Below are positions 1 through 13,754 of a stretch of 64,000 nucleotides of DNA, in pieces. The notes beneath the pieces were generated by a model. The model ran no database searches. It worked only from the letters and a program-made list of their open reading frames with translations, and had not been told where the DNA came from. The stretch comes from Wuchereria bancrofti (lineage: Eukaryota; Nematoda; Chromadorea; Rhabditida; Onchocercidae). The stretch lies in contig SSBO01000012.1 of assembly GCA_005281725.1 (NCBI GenBank), positions 21,716,779 through 21,780,778 of the forward strand, read 5' to 3'. Position 1 is the first letter of the stretch. Every line of letters starts with the position of its first letter. Both the position numbers and the translations under genes were made by a program.

Positions 1-226
1 GGAATTCAGTAAATGTCAAAAGCCAATTAATGAATGGAAGAATGCGAGTACGACTGTCTTGAGCAGTCATTTATCTGATTGTAAATTTAATGTTCCGGAA
101 AAATTCAATCATAATCGTGTCGCATTACTTCCAGCTGTTAGACAGTCTTTTTCGGAAACGATTCATCCTATTGGAGGTCGAAATCAGCGCCGTATCGAGC
201 AAATTGTGCAATCTATTAGGTTTTAA
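1..226 (+). CDS. 3'-terminal exon of an unrecognised gene (partial)
   Basis: An open frame runs from the window edge to a TAA at 224-226 and encodes about 74 residues, ending in RIEQIVQSIRF. Codon use is less AT-biased than the flanks, and translated words such as VALLPAVRQSFSETIHPIGG look like real protein. A possible splice acceptor (GAATTCAG) at the extreme left edge could mean the exon starts at base 10. Everything upstream lies outside the window. I recognise no family, catalytic motif or membrane segment. A stretch with two cysteines and a histidine (SSHLSDCKF) could be part of a longer domain. The call as a coding exon is an inference from the open frame and composition. Confidence 0.5.
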   Translation, partial: EFSKCQKPINEWKNASTTVLSSHLSDCKFNVPEKFNHNRVALLPAVRQSFSETIHPIGGRNQRRIEQIVQSIRF

Positions 227-3200
227 TTATTGCTTCGTGTATTTCTAGTGATACACACAAATAGTATAGCTTGTTTTGAAATTGTAAATTCTTCATATGC
301 ATCTTTTCATATGTTAACAGCTTTATTAAATTTCTAAAATTCGTTAAAAAATGGACAAAAATGAATAACATGATTCCTTGTTTTTTTTGCACCTAAATAT
401 CTTGGAAGAAGTTAAGTTTCGATTTGTAGTACGAATGTTTTAACGTTGCTTTCACTTTGCCTTTTTGAGATTCTTGAATTTTTTAATAGAAAGAAAAGAG
501 GGACATATTTTGCACTGCCTTCGATAGCATTAAATATTTGATAAAGAGAATTGTGCAATTTTAGGTGCTAAGAATCATTCTGCATTTTATTATGTTTTTT
601 TTTTCTTCTGCTAGTAGGATATTATTTTTCATCTATTTATCGCTCAGCAGGTGTTCAACAGAAGAACTGTTATTGATAAACAAAATTCAGTTCAAATCGT
701 GTTTTGAATCATTATAAAAAATTATCCTTTTTCTTAGCTTTTCTTTTATTGACAGTGAAATGTTGGGAAAGTTTCGTAGACAGCTATAAATTATTTTTAT
801 CTAATGTTCAAACTTAATTCAGAAGTTAAATTTTCAATTTTATGTTTTGTTGAAAATATTCCGGTTCTATTACTTTTGTCAATTATTTCTCTTTTTCATC
901 CTTTTGTATGTCTGCCTGTGTTTATTGTGTTTGTGATTTCATTCGAATATCGGGTAATTTTTTTATAATTCTATTGAAATGAAATTGGAAGAGAAATATT
1001 AAAACTTTCTCTTCTCTTTTGTTGTGTTGCATCATTAAATTATATAAAAAATATTATTTTAACAAACACTACATAATTTCCTTCATTTTGTCGTGCAATT
1101 CTAATCCTACGTAGTTTTCATTCCGAAATCAATTTCTCATCTGTCAAGTTTCTTTTAATTTGCTATTTTCCAAATTAAATTCTTACAGATAAATTTTTTG
1201 AAAAAATTTGAGATTTCTTTAGATGCATAATATGCAATTCTTATACAATAAAATTTGTTGATGAAAAATGCTACTAGAAAAGTCATCGAAGCCATCGAGT
1301 AACTTTTATCATTCCTATTGACCTTCTATCTTTAGCGACCATTAAAATTGACCTCTTAATTAAGAGAGGAGTATTCTCATCTGCTAAGAATATTATCAGA
1401 ATCATTCGATGAAGTTTGATCTTGTGAGCATTGATAATGACTCACCTGCATTGATTCACCTTCGAATCGTAATCAGCAAACATACTGCACACGTAGTTGA
1501 TCATATTCAATTTCTTCACTCAATTTTATTATTTTAATTTAAAAAGAAAAAAAAAACAACCAAAGTACATTTAATTCATCACAGAAAAGATTGATAAGTA
1601 AATATAAAATGACACTAATTCGAAAACATTAAGTTCATATAAATTTTGACATAAAATTTTATGTCATTTAGCAATGTTTTTTTTTTTCATACAAAAAAAA
1701 AATTTTACTACATTTATTTTACCATACTCACTTTTCATTCTTTTGCATACTTAGTTTTATTAAATTTGCTAGAAAAAGTTTCAAAAAAAAAAAAAAGTAA
1801 TAAATTCGGAAGATTTCATTTCTTTAATAATTAATTTATTTAATTTACTTTTTTTTTATTATATCATATTCTTTAGTAATATCAAATTAACTAACGATGT
1901 AATACATTTCGTCCAAAAAGCAAAAAAAAAAGAAAAGAAAAAAGGAGAAAATGGGTTCCCTATTTAGTATTGCTTTTTTTTTTTGGCCTTCAAAATACTT
2001 GTTCCTTCTTTAATTTTTCGAGTTTTCATTCACTTTTTTCCTTCTATTTTTTTGAACACATAAGGAAAAAATTATGTAGATTTAAAAAAAAAAAAAAAAC
2101 AAAAATGCAGAAATTCAATAGTAAGAAAGTGAAACTTTAGTAACAATTATAATTAAGCTAAATTAACTAAACAACAATCAATGATAATTTAATTGATTGG
2201 AAAATACATAGTGAAATTTTTAATCAAATGTATTTATTATAATGGATAATTTTTATTGGAATAAAATAATTACTAAAGAATATGATTGAACGAATTGATC
2301 TTTAACATTTTTTTGTCATTTCATTACATTTGCAAATATTTCACCATTATTGTTTACTTTCACTTTTACCACTTATTTTTTTCAATTTATGTTTTTTATT
2401 TTTTATTTTTTTTTTAATGCTCTCTTTTTAACACATATTTATATATACTATCATTTTAGTGGAACAGTAACCGAATTTTCTTCTTTCCAATTTGTTCTTC
2501 TCGTCTCTTCTTTTTTGACTAATCATACATCAATGAGAAGAAACAAAAAAATGAAATCAATTAAAAAATTTCTTTGAACTAAGTTAAAATTTTTTTTTTT
2601 AACTTCCGATACTGAAAAAAAAAATCGTTTCTTTTAATCTTATAATTTGCAATTAATTGATATAAATGGGAAAGTATATTTCATTTAATTTAATTATTTT
2701 ATGTTAGAATTTAATTTACCGTACTGCTAAATTTTGATAAAACTTATTGAAAAAATATTTTTTAAATTATCTCGTAACAATTTTTATTATAATTTGACGT
2801 TATTAACATTTGCTAATAGAATTTTTTCTATTATTGTTTAATTATTATCGTTTGTTATATATCAAAATATTGCATTTTTCTATTATTTTATAAATTATTA
2901 CGACTAAAATTTTATCCATTTTATAATTTGCTTATGAACAAGATGTCAACAATTCTTATAAATTTAAAAAATAATTTTATTTAAAATTAACAAAAAGAGA
3001 AAAAAATAGTGCAATTTTTTTGCAGAGATGTTTTATTAATGATTTACCAACATAAAACGTAATTTTCTTTAAAATTTGCAAAAAGAAGAATAATTGGCGT
3101 AATTTCTTCTCATTGCAATGATATTTTATTAATGAACCGACTTTTTTTATTTTGATTTTTTTTCTAAAATGAATTTTAGTGATAAATACCATCGTTTTTG

Positions 3201-5301
3201 TTCGTAATTTTGACAAAATTATGTTATCTTTGTTGAAAATTTACGTTCGAGAGGATGCATTTCAACAGTTTCAACCATTCCTAAAATTTTCTCCTTTTTT
3301 TTTTTTAAACCGGTTCATCATAAAAAATTATCAATCTTTCATTAAATGAATATACAAGAAAAAATAACAAGTTGTTTAGGAAAAAATATCTTGGAATAAA
3401 TTATGAAAAGTGAACTAATTTATTTTATCTCTCATAAAATTACTTGACACTGTGAAAGGTAATAACTTATCCGAGAGATTCGGTTGCAAATAAGTATTAG
3501 TCGGCAATTATTCAAAAGTTCGTCTAATTAATTTACAATAATTATAGCGATAAATTTAAAATGGCTGTCTAAAATTGCTCTTCTGCAAATGTGAGATTTT
3601 AGCAGCAAAAAATAAGCAAAAAAATTTTTGAAAAAAATTGCAATTGCTTTCTTGTGATTACTAAAATACTTTTTTTTCTTTTTTGTTATTTGAATTAATT
3701 AAAAGAATTTTATGAATAATATTTTGGATCAAATCTTTTAAATTTACAATTCAAATTATGCGTAGATATTTTGAAATTACTATAATGGAAAGCTATGAAA
3801 TGCAATTTCTTTATTACTATTCGTTCCATACTACACTTTTTTCAAATTCATTTTGTAGTATTGAATTAATTTTATCTGCTATTTTATTCCATTCAGAATG
3901 CAATTCTTCAATTTCTATTATTATTAGTTATTAAATTTTTTCGTCAATGAATAAATGTATGCTGGAATTATGAATATATTAGAGTAATAAATATTTTCGA
4001 GAAAAGTGAAACACATAAGTTAAAATATTTGTGTAGAAAATTCGTAATTATTACATTTTTATGAGATAATCGCTCATTTTTTAAAAAAAAGAAAAAGAAA
4101 GTACAATTACAATATTTATATATTGTGTTTTTACAAAGTAAATAAATATACTTCTGTGTAAAATATATAAAATTGCAAAAATATTTACATATTTTATTTT
4201 CATAGGAGAAATACGCTACAAAAAAAGTATACAAACTACCGTATCTGTGTACAACACTTTTATAGGCATAAATTTAAATAATTTTTGCTTATTTTGAAAA
4301 CAAAATATTTCGTAATATAATTCATTTTTTGACATTTTGTTTACATATAACTAATACCGTATACGGTAACTAATATCGTACACACGTAGCCAATACCGTA
4401 TATGATAATTAATATCGTACTATGTAACTATTTTTTTTTTTGAAAATAAATTTTGTTCCCAATTTTTATTTTTTCAGCTTGAAAAACTTGTCAGACTTTT
4501 TCATTAAAAAAATTTTTCTTCCTTGCTCGTATTTTTACCACAGCTGGAGGTGGTAAAATTAGATGATTTATCGCTAAAGGATCGATTGAAAAAAAATAAA
4601 AAAGTTTTAGATGTTCGCGTTTTGAAGAATTTTTGAAAATTTAATTTAAAATTGGACGAATGAACTATCGTGTTAAATTTTCTTCCTTGCCTTTAGCATC
4701 AATAAATTTTAGTTGCTCATGCGTCAAAAATTTGCAAACAATAATATGTATTATATAATTTATCATATAATTTTATTATTAATAGTGCTTTATTATATGC
4801 AAATTTTTTTGAAAAAAAGATTTTCAAATCTGAAACACTCCACGTAAACATCATTTATCAATAAACATCTTAGTTACAGAATAAATTACGATATTTAGAA
4901 GTGTAAATTATAAATCTACAATATACCATGCATATTATTTAAATTAATATACATATATTAAATATGAAATATATTGTAAAACGGATTTTTCATCTTTTTT
5001 AACTTCTCATCTTAAGAATTAGAAATTGAACTCATTTTCTTTTTATTAAATTTAATGTAAATTTAATTGGCTTCATAAATTTCGATTATTATTTTTTGTC
5101 ATCCAAAACATTTTGCTGTCAATTATATATTTTGTCACATTTATATCGTTTAAAAGAAAAAAAATTCTAAAATCGTCTAATTATTAATTTTATTTAGTAT
5201 TATGAAGAACTGAATTCAAACTTGATAATGTATGCAACTGATTGGTTATCAAATTTATATCCAATTTGTGATTAGATCAAACTTAATTGTAAGTGGAATA
5301 A
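227..5301. other. Gene-poor AT-rich intergenic region
   Basis: About 5 kb of very AT-rich DNA with many A and T homopolymers. The few open frames here (for example 2350-2577 and 3968-4234) are Phe/Lys/Ile/Asn-rich, low-complexity translations without conserved features, so I do not call them genes. The first part should contain the 3' UTR of the left-edge gene, and the last few hundred bases the promoter of the secreted cystine-knot gene. Apart from the short repeat near 4.36 kb I see no structure. Confidence 0.6.
4351..4430. repeat. Short degenerate tandem repeat with a 12-bp palindrome
   Basis: Two imperfect units of about 39 bp carry the words 'taataccgtata' and 'taatatcgtac'. The first unit contains a perfect 12-bp palindrome, ACCGTATACGGT, at 4356-4367, and the second a decayed version. 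A related fragment (ctaccgtatctgtgtac) lies about 115 bp upstream. Function unknown. Confidence 0.5.
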
Positions 5302-8300
5302 ATGGATCAACTTTGGCTTGTATTACTACTTCAGCTATCATTTATGAAATCTATTTCAATTCGAACAAAATGTCCATTATGTGTTCGTTATAGACATTTT
5401 GAGCAAAAGGTATCCATCATTTACAATCACAAATAATTCGTAAAATTTAATTTTCTCAGTTATCATTCTGAAATTTGAATTTTTGTTGCTATTATAATGA
5501 AATTTAAATTCCATTGTCATCATGATAAAATCTGATTTTTATGATTCATAGTGAAATAAACTATGGTGAACTTTTGTTTTTTTTTTGGTTTTTTTTGTTT
5601 TGTCTTTTTTTTTTTGACTGACATATTGGAATTTAATTTTTCTGACTGTTAAGTGGGAAACATTTCAAAATTCTATATATACGTTTTTTTTTTCTATTTT
5701 ATTATAATAATTTATCTTAATTTGGAAAGTCCAAATTGCAATTTCTTTTTTCAAATTTTATTTCAAAAATTTTATTTGTTACATGTACACATACAAGTCA
5801 AAATATAAAGATAACGATAGTAAACAGAAGTTTTACTTCATCTATTTCCAATAGAAATTTAAAATTTACATTCAAAATATTTCAGATTAGAATGCATTAT
5901 AGTTTATATAAAAATAAAACATAAAAATTTTGATATCAGTTTCTTTGTAATAAGTATTGTTTAATTTCAAAATTTCTTTTGAAATATTTCAAAATTAAAA
6001 AACAAGATAAATTATAATTTTTGATTGCAGATGATTGAACAATGTCCGTGCGTAAAACCACCTGGTAGTAATGAATGTTTATCATATGATAATCGTTTAC
6101 AAGCAGCAAATATTGACGAAGCGTTGCATACATTTCCGGATTTGTCTAGTATGACGGAAAATGCATTACCGCTAGTATCGGATGAGAGTAAAATTATGAT
6201 GAAATCTATTTTGCAATTTTCGGTAAATTTTTATATTTAGTTAAAAAGAGAGAATGTTTATCTGTTCATTTGATAAGATATGTGATGATTAAAGGAAGCA
6301 TTATTAATTGATTAATTAAATGATTCATTAAGATTACTTTTTAATAACTTTCAATTTGATGCATTCTTTTTATTTTTTTATTTCCTATTTAAAATTACTT
6401 TCAAATAATTAATGATAATGTATATTATTGGTAGCGTTATGATGTGACAAAGAATGTTATTTAGGTCAAATGGATAATGTAGAAAGATTATCAAATTAAA
6501 TTTAAATAAAATTTTCGAGTATTTAAACTTCATTGATTTATAAATATGTTGGAAAAGAATGTTAAATGTGCAAGAATTTGTATATACAATCATTAATACA
6601 TTTCACTGAGCAAATGATAATAATTTTTAATGCTGAATAATTATTAAAATAAATTTAAATGAACTTTTAGACTTATAAAACTCCGAAGATGTATAAATGT
6701 GATGGAAAAGAATGTCAAGCATGCAAACTTTTAGTCACCAATGCATTTCTTCGAGCAAATGACAATGATAATAATTTCCCGGAAGATAGCAGTACTATCA
6801 CTCAATTATCAGTTGACATCGATGAATCATTGTGCATAAAAAATCGGTCTATTGCAAGAAATGCAGTAAATTTTTATTTATTTAGCAAATTAAATTTGAT
6901 CAAAATTATTTTAAAAGAAAAAACAAAGCAAAGAAAGAAAAAAAAAAGTAGTGCGCTGAGTCATATCAATTGATTAATTGTGAAAATTATTTCAATTTTT
7001 CATAGAAATATTTAATGGATTTTACGGATAATACTTCTTTTTTTTTTTTAGAGAAAAATCAATTAATTTTAAAAATTAGTTCGAATGTGATCGTTTTTGC
7101 TTGAAAAATATGGAAAATTTCTTAAATTTAATTAAGATAAATATTGATCATGCATAAAAAGGTAATTGTAATTGAAATAAATTGAAAGGTGAATGATGGA
7201 ATTGAAAATGCTACTGTAATTAAAGAATTGCCAGCTCATATAGAAGAATTCATTAGCTTATTGAAACCAAAAGTACGAAAACGAAGGAATTGGAAAGAAT
7301 CAAAACAAAAATGTAAACTAATTTATTGATAATTAATAAATAACATTGCTTCCTTTTTTACCTAAAGTAAATTGAAAGATGAAAATAAATTTATATTAAT
7401 TATCTGAGAGCTTCTTATTTTTTAAATTTGGTATTTTAATTATTACGAAGAAAGGATCGCATTTAAAACGATTGTTTTTCTAATCAAATAATTGCATCAC
7501 AACTGAATGATCTAATTTGACTGTAATGTATTAATTACTGAAAAAAAAAAGACATAGTAATTTGATGTTTAATAAAATTTAAACACAACTGAAATATTTA
7601 ATTAGAAAATAAAAAAAAGAAATACAAAAATTTATATTGTAAACTCATTTTTATTTTTAGCTTTGCATTTATTTTTTCTTCAAATATCAAATAATTTTCA
7701 TAAAATTATATATACTGCTGGAAACAAAAAAATTATTGTCTTTTTTTTTGCTTGAAATTTGATAAAAATTCGATAAAGAAAAAAAAATGAATTTTAACTT
7801 AAATAATATGAAATTAAAATTATTTCATCGTATTGTTTTCTTTCAATTATAGTATTGGGTTCAGCAATAACAATCAGTTGTAATTATAAAAAAGGTGAGG
7901 AAATAGTACAAGGTTGGACCGGATTGTGTAATTTATGTTGGCAATGGAGAAAGCTACCGGTTAATTATTTTCCGGTTTTGCTTAATGAAGTTTCATGTGA
8001 TACTAGTGATGTGGGATGTCTTTCAGGTTTCATATTTCTTTGTTTGTTTTTTTCTTTCTTCTTCTTCTTCTAATGATGCTTATTATATGTAAAAATAAGT
8101 GAAAATTTTTTAATATAATTTTTTAAAATTTAAGAAACATTTATTTTTATTCATTAATTTATCGTTTAATTTTTCATATTTTATAAAAATTATTTCTATT
8201 CTAATATTAAACTAAATTTATTCATCCTTTCTTTCTTCAATTTCTAAATTTTTGTTTTCGTTTCTTTTGTTTAAGAAAAAAATTTTGTAACAAAAAAAGC

Positions 8301-8750
8301 TTATTCCCTTTTAAATTAATCAACTAGCTCAAAAAAAATGTTTAAAAAATTTAAATTTGATAATTCAAAAAAGTAAAATTCATAATTAAAAAATTGATGA
8401 TTAAAAAATAAAATAAAATTATGATAATCTAAGCGAAAAAGAGAAAAAATGAGTTAACTAATTACTTAAATAACTGATATTTCTTCATTCGAATTTTATT
8501 AAAGCTTTAATTCATTTCTTATTTACTAGTTCATTTTCTTTTTTTTTTTTTTTGATAGAAAAAAAAAACATTTGATTAATTAATTTCAGGTTTTGGTAAT
8601 TGTCGCCCAGTGATGCGTACCATAAATGTTCTCCGTAATGCGGGCACAAATAAATCTCCCCGATGGGTACAAGAATCAATCAACACAATATCAGCTTGTG
8701 AATGCCAGGTGGAAATTGGAACACCGTTACATTCACTTGTTTTACGCTAA
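5302..8750 (+). CDS. Secreted cystine-knot protein, trunk/PTTH/noggin-like
   Basis: Six exons, all phases consistent: 5302-5409, 6031-6222, 6671-6865, 7189-7312, 7853-8026, 8590-8750, giving 317 aa. The first 19 residues (MDQLWLVLLLQLSFMKSIS) form a signal peptide. A pro-region with CxC/CxxC pairs (CPLC, QCPC, CQAC) follows, then a furin-type site RKRR at about 195-198, and a C-terminal domain of about 119 residues with eight cysteines. That domain has NYFPVLLNEVSC, a GFGNC turn, a strand INVLR, PRWVQES and ISACEC. This order matches the arthropod trunk and PTTH ligands, which use a noggin-like cystine knot and signal through the Torso receptor kinase. Seen: signal peptide, cleavage site, cysteine spacing. 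Inferred: function as a processed secreted ligand. The acceptor before 7189 (TTGAAAG) is weak. Other cystine-knot families remain possible. Confidence 0.78.
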
Positions 8751-10744
8751 ATTAAATTAAACTTTCACCCATTTTTTCTTTTTATTTAATTATAAAATTT
8801 TATAATTCCAATTAATCAAACTTTTGCAAATATACTTTTGAATTTAATATTTTGTCGTTTTTTTTTTGTTGATTTTAATTATTATTATTAATAGAATATT
8901 AATTATGAAATCATTATGGTAAATATTGTTATTGTTACCTATAATTTTGTACAATTATTTAATCATCATTTGACCATTGGCTATAATTGAATCATTAATA
9001 TTAATTCATTATGTTTATGCTACAATCATTGCTACTCCTTTTTTTTGTTTGTTTGTTTGTTTCAATTTGTAAACAATTCAAATTATCAAAAAGGAAATTT
9101 GTTCCAGTATAACTCTTCAATAAATACACATATTTTTATTGATATCTAAAAAAGGATGCATAATTTTATTAGCAAAATTATTTTAATTATTTCATTTCTA
9201 TTATTTCAAAAATATTATTTTAATTTCATGTTTTTATTAATTCATATACTTTTTTTTGCTGATATTTTGTTGTTATAGAAAGAAAAAAGAAAAAATGTGT
9301 TACTCAGGTACACAAGGTTAAAGGTTCTTACTTTATTGAAACTTTCAAAGGTTTATTTCTTTAAAATAGCTTCTACAATATGTTATTTACGAAATTTAAA
9401 ATACCTTATTTTAAAGTGTGTATTTTTTCTTTTTGCAAATTGATTACATTTGATTAATTAAAAGGAAAAAAGAATTCCAACATTTATTTGCTCAACATAT
9501 TTGTTTTGAAATTCTTAAAAAAAAAAGTACAATTCTTTTTTTTTTTTTGCTATAAGCTTATTTTCTAATTTGATTTAAATATTTAAAATTTATTTTCGAA
9601 ATGCTTCCTGTCATTACAAATTTTAACCATTTTCATTCTAATTTGCTTTCAAACATTGTAAGCAGCAGTTATAAAATAAATTAAATTTCTTGATGAAAAA
9701 ATGAAATTTTATTTCTAGTAATAAATTTTTATTTTAAAAATGTAATTAAACTTTTCTTTTCGGATATTTTTATTTGATTATTTATAACTTCCAAAAAAGT
9801 CATAACGATATAAATAACACACTTATTATTTCATTGTTTACGACTATTTTTTTTTTTAATCTAAAAGCATTGGAAGTTTGAAATTGAGCAAATGAATAAT
9901 TATTACAATTTAGAAGCAAACGAGACGATTATTTTTTCTTTTTTTTAAATTTTTGTATTATGAATGCATTTAATGTGTGATAAACGATGCTTAAAGACTT
10001 TACATTTAAATAAAAAATAAAAGTAAATGTTTCATTTAATATATCAATAAATTTTTTTTTTTTTTTTGAGAAATTCGACGAAATTAAATTTTGCATTGTA
10101 ATATGAAAATTTACAAATTATTACAGTCACATTTTGTTTATTTCATTTCTACGAATAACAAAAATATGAATGTATTCCAATAAACTTTTTCATTACTACA
10201 AAATGATTTCAGTTCATAATTTCAAAATTAGTTCGGCAATTAAAATTCACATTGTTAAGTTTTTTCTCTCACTTTATCACATTACTACATCTTCTATCAC
10301 TAAGTTGATTTAAAAATAAGTTAGAAAAAAAGACTGAAAATATAAATTTTTAGTTTTTTAAGGAAAATAAATTTAAATTTAATTTTTTCACCATTCGGAA
10401 AAATAACCAATAAAAAGTATACTATTAAAAAGAAAGCAAAAAAGGAAAGAAAGGGAAAAAAATGAATTTTGAAGAATTTTTTATATCACAATCTAAATAC
10501 AAGGATTGTTGGAATAAAGAGAGAGAGGGAGAGAGAGAGAAAGAAAAAGACTACATGATTCTTCCGAATTTTATCATATATACCGGATTTGGGAACAGAT
10601 TTGATTCAGATAAATTTGTCAAACATCAAATTCTATTTCGTTCCTTTGTTGTTGTTGTTATTATTGTTTATTGTTGTCGTTGTTGTTGTTCTAATTGTCA
10701 TTGTTTTTTACTGATTCCTCAATTGATTTTGAAGAATATTCCAT
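8751..10744. other. Intergenic, gene-free
   Basis: AT-rich stretch between two convergent genes. It holds a GA-rich run at about 10518-10548 and TTG/TTA triplet repeats around 10650-10695. The open frame at 10462-10758 is only a translation of these simple repeats and is not called. Confidence 0.6.
9119..9124 (+). promoter_or_regulatory. Candidate polyadenylation signal
   Basis: AATAAA about 370 bp after the stop codon of the cystine-knot gene, the most plausible poly(A) signal for it. In DNA this AT-rich the hexamer also occurs by chance. Confidence 0.3.
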
Positions 10745-11677
10745 CTATAAAAATTTAAATTTGAAAATGAAAATTATTGCTAATTGATTTCGAATGATAC
10801 AAATGAAGTAATTTTTAAATAATTTAATAAAATTGCAAGAGAAAATATGAAAGAAAAACTCAGGATGAAATCGTTTTTGAACTGAATCAGGTATTTTTGA
10901 TATATGTCCATCATCATCAGGAATTGCAACTTGATCTTCGTCACCAATCATAATTGGCCAACCACTGATGATGTATCTATGACAATAATTAGATATATAA
11001 TTAATTATTTATTTCATTTCTTGTTCTTTTACTATAATTCAATTATATTCTAAATTTAACTGGATGAAATTTCAATAAAATTTCCGATCGATTAGTCAAA
11101 TATTGTGTGTTGATAACATAATTTTTAAATTTTATTAGAAGTATTAAAACGGTATCATTTATTTCTGTAGACAAATAAAAGAACTGATAAAATTAAAAAA
11201 TATGACGTAATAAATAACTAAATAAGTAGAGAATTAAATAGGTGAATGAATGAATGAAAAAATAAATAAGTAGATAAGTAAATAAATGAGTAAATAGATC
11301 AATAAATAAGTAAGTAAATAAATAAATAAAAATATCCAAAATGATATAAAATAATAAACAAAGGAATAATAATAAACAATATAGAAATATTTTAAAAATC
11401 TTTCTCTATTTAGCTCTATTTTTTTTTTCAAATACAATAATATCTTTTACATATTGGAGATAAAAGCAAAAAATCTTTTGCTACCAAATTTTTTTGAAAT
11501 TTCCTTAGTCTATCATTGTCCTTTCCAATGATAAATTTCAAATTTGCATAAGTCAGATAATAAGCAAAATATAATTGATTGATAAACTTACGGTCTACGG
11601 TGATAAGCTGATAATTGCATTGTTACCATGCAAAAGACAACCATTGTTAACAGATATGTGTTTCGCATTGTTAACAT
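10745..11677 (-). CDS. Small secreted peptide or neuropeptide-like precursor
   Basis: Two exons on the minus strand: 11677-11592 (start, donor GTAAGT) and 10976-10745 (acceptor CATAG), giving about 105 aa. The N terminus MLTMRNTYLLTMVVFCMVTM is a clear signal peptide, probably cut after QLSA. The mature part starts YHRRPYIISGWPIMIGDED, is acidic in the middle (IPDDDGHISKIPD) and carries a single dibasic KR before FHPEF. The final part of exon 2 (Phe/Ile/Lys-rich) looks like intron or UTR read-through, so the true C terminus may be earlier. A TTTTGCAG just upstream of the start may be a 5' UTR or trans-splice acceptor. No family recognised. It lies tail-to-tail with the cystine-knot gene. Confidence 0.55.
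11237..11332. repeat. Tetranucleotide-rich low-complexity tract
   Basis: Imperfect GAAT/AAAT/AAGT tetranucleotide array inside the intron of the small peptide gene. The 67-codon open frame across it is an artefact of the repeat. Confidence 0.7.
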
Positions 11678-13754
11678 TTATGTTTCTGCAAAATTAATTA
11701 ATTAATTGTAATTTAGTACTTAATCTTTGTTAACCGAATTAGTAAATCGAAATTAAGCGACATAAAAAATGAGAGAAAATAGTTTTAAAATTACTGAATC
11801 ATTAAATTTCACCAATGAATTTTGTAAAAATTTTACAATTCTTTAATTTTATATTATTTGATTTAGTTACAAATGGAATAAATTTGAAGGGAATTCGAAA
11901 TTAGTTTCAATTCTAACAATGCATCATTAATAAAACATTTGATATTATTTACATTTTACGATAATTAATTGATAAATTATTTTTTTTTTCTCTTTTTTTC
12001 CTATTAACAAATAAATGATATAAAATTAAGATAATAATTAATGTAATTTTTAAAAGTATAATTTTTCAAAAATTGCAATTTAGTTTAATGATTTAACAAG
12101 TTTAAAGATATCAGCGGGTAATGGCAAGTTGGATGCTAATGAATCAGCGATTGATGAAAAAGAAATATGAAATGTGCCAAAAAATATTTCGTTCCCATTG
12201 CTATTTGGCTAATGATGGATGAATTTGCACCTTAATTAGTGCAAAAAAAAAAAATGCAAATTTTAGTTTATTACTCTCAATGAATTCAATGAATTAATTT
12301 GATTCGGTAAAAATTAATTTAAGCCAAAACTTAATTCTCATTTTCGTTAATTCAATTAAATTTATTTCACATTATTTAGATGAGTACAGTAGCAAATAAT
12401 ATGATATCAAGAAATTGAAATTAGTAGCTAATTCTGAATGTTCAAGAAAATGTAATATATTTGAAATATTCAAATTTAATTCACATACTTAATGAAATTT
12501 TAACCATGAAATGCCAGACAAATTTAAATGTTTCTTATTCAGTTTTTTTTTTTGCAATCTTATTTTAATCAAATAAATCGTGTACTTAATTTAAAAATAA
12601 ATGCCTTTTATATGAACTAAAAAATTGTAAAACAAAAAAAAAAATAATAACATTCGATTGTTTTTAAATTAAATACAAATTACTTAATGAAAAATTTCAC
12701 ATTTTATTACTAAAAGTTTTAAAATTATCAAAAAAGTATATTAATTGTAAGTTAATGAAAATTTATAAAAAGCAACTGGAAGAAATGAATTGTTGTCAAT
12801 CAAAATAATTACATGTAAACAAATAATGTCTTATAAATATTTTAATTGAATAAATTTTTTGTTTAATGAAGCAAAAAAAAAGTTTTCTAACAAAAAAGGA
12901 AATTGCAAAATAAGTCAAAATATTGTAAATGTAGAGGAAAAATTGCATTATTTTATAATTTTAAATGCTCCATAATAATTTTAATTCATAATTTTAAACA
13001 ATGTCTTATAAATTATTTCAATTAAATAAATTTTGTGTTTAATTAAGCAAAACAAACACTTTCTTAGAAAATAAGAAAATAATAAATAAATAAAAATATT
13101 GTAAATATAGAGGAAAAATTGAATTATTTCATAATTTTAAACGCTTCCAATTAAGAATAATTTGAATAGAAAAATTCATTGCTAACAAATACTTAAACAC
13201 ACACACACACAGATATATATGTTTGCTATTTGAAGTGAAATTTGAAAAGTAAGTGTTTAAAACTGGCAAACTTAACTACCCCTTATTAACAAAAGCATAA
13301 TTACATACTTTAGTAAATGTCTTTGGTTATCGTTTTTATTTTTTTTTTTTCAAAATTCTAAACAAATAAAGAAAAGAGTTTTTTTTTTTTCACTATGCAA
13401 AATGTTATTCATTAAAATTTGACAAATTTTTCAAAATTTGAAGAGAGCACTTTTTGTGATGATGAAAAAAAAAGAAAAGAAAGGAAATTTTTTGAGATAT
13501 AAAGATAAGCTGAAATAAGTTCTACAAAAATATATTAATATACAAAATATATGATTAGATATAATGAATGATAATTAATAAATAAATAAATAGTTTAATA
13601 AGCAGATAAATTGAATATGTGTGTTATTTATGTATGCTTAATTAAAAAAAAAATTATTGCTTAATTAAAAAAATATTTTTCAATTATATCAAATGATTCA
13701 GCAGAAATTAAATTATGTGAAAAGAAAACAATATAATTTCTTGTTGTTTAATCA

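Noticed and set aside
10462..10758. 98-codon frame with Cys-rich tail
   Set aside because: It is a translation of GAGA and TTG/TGT simple repeats.
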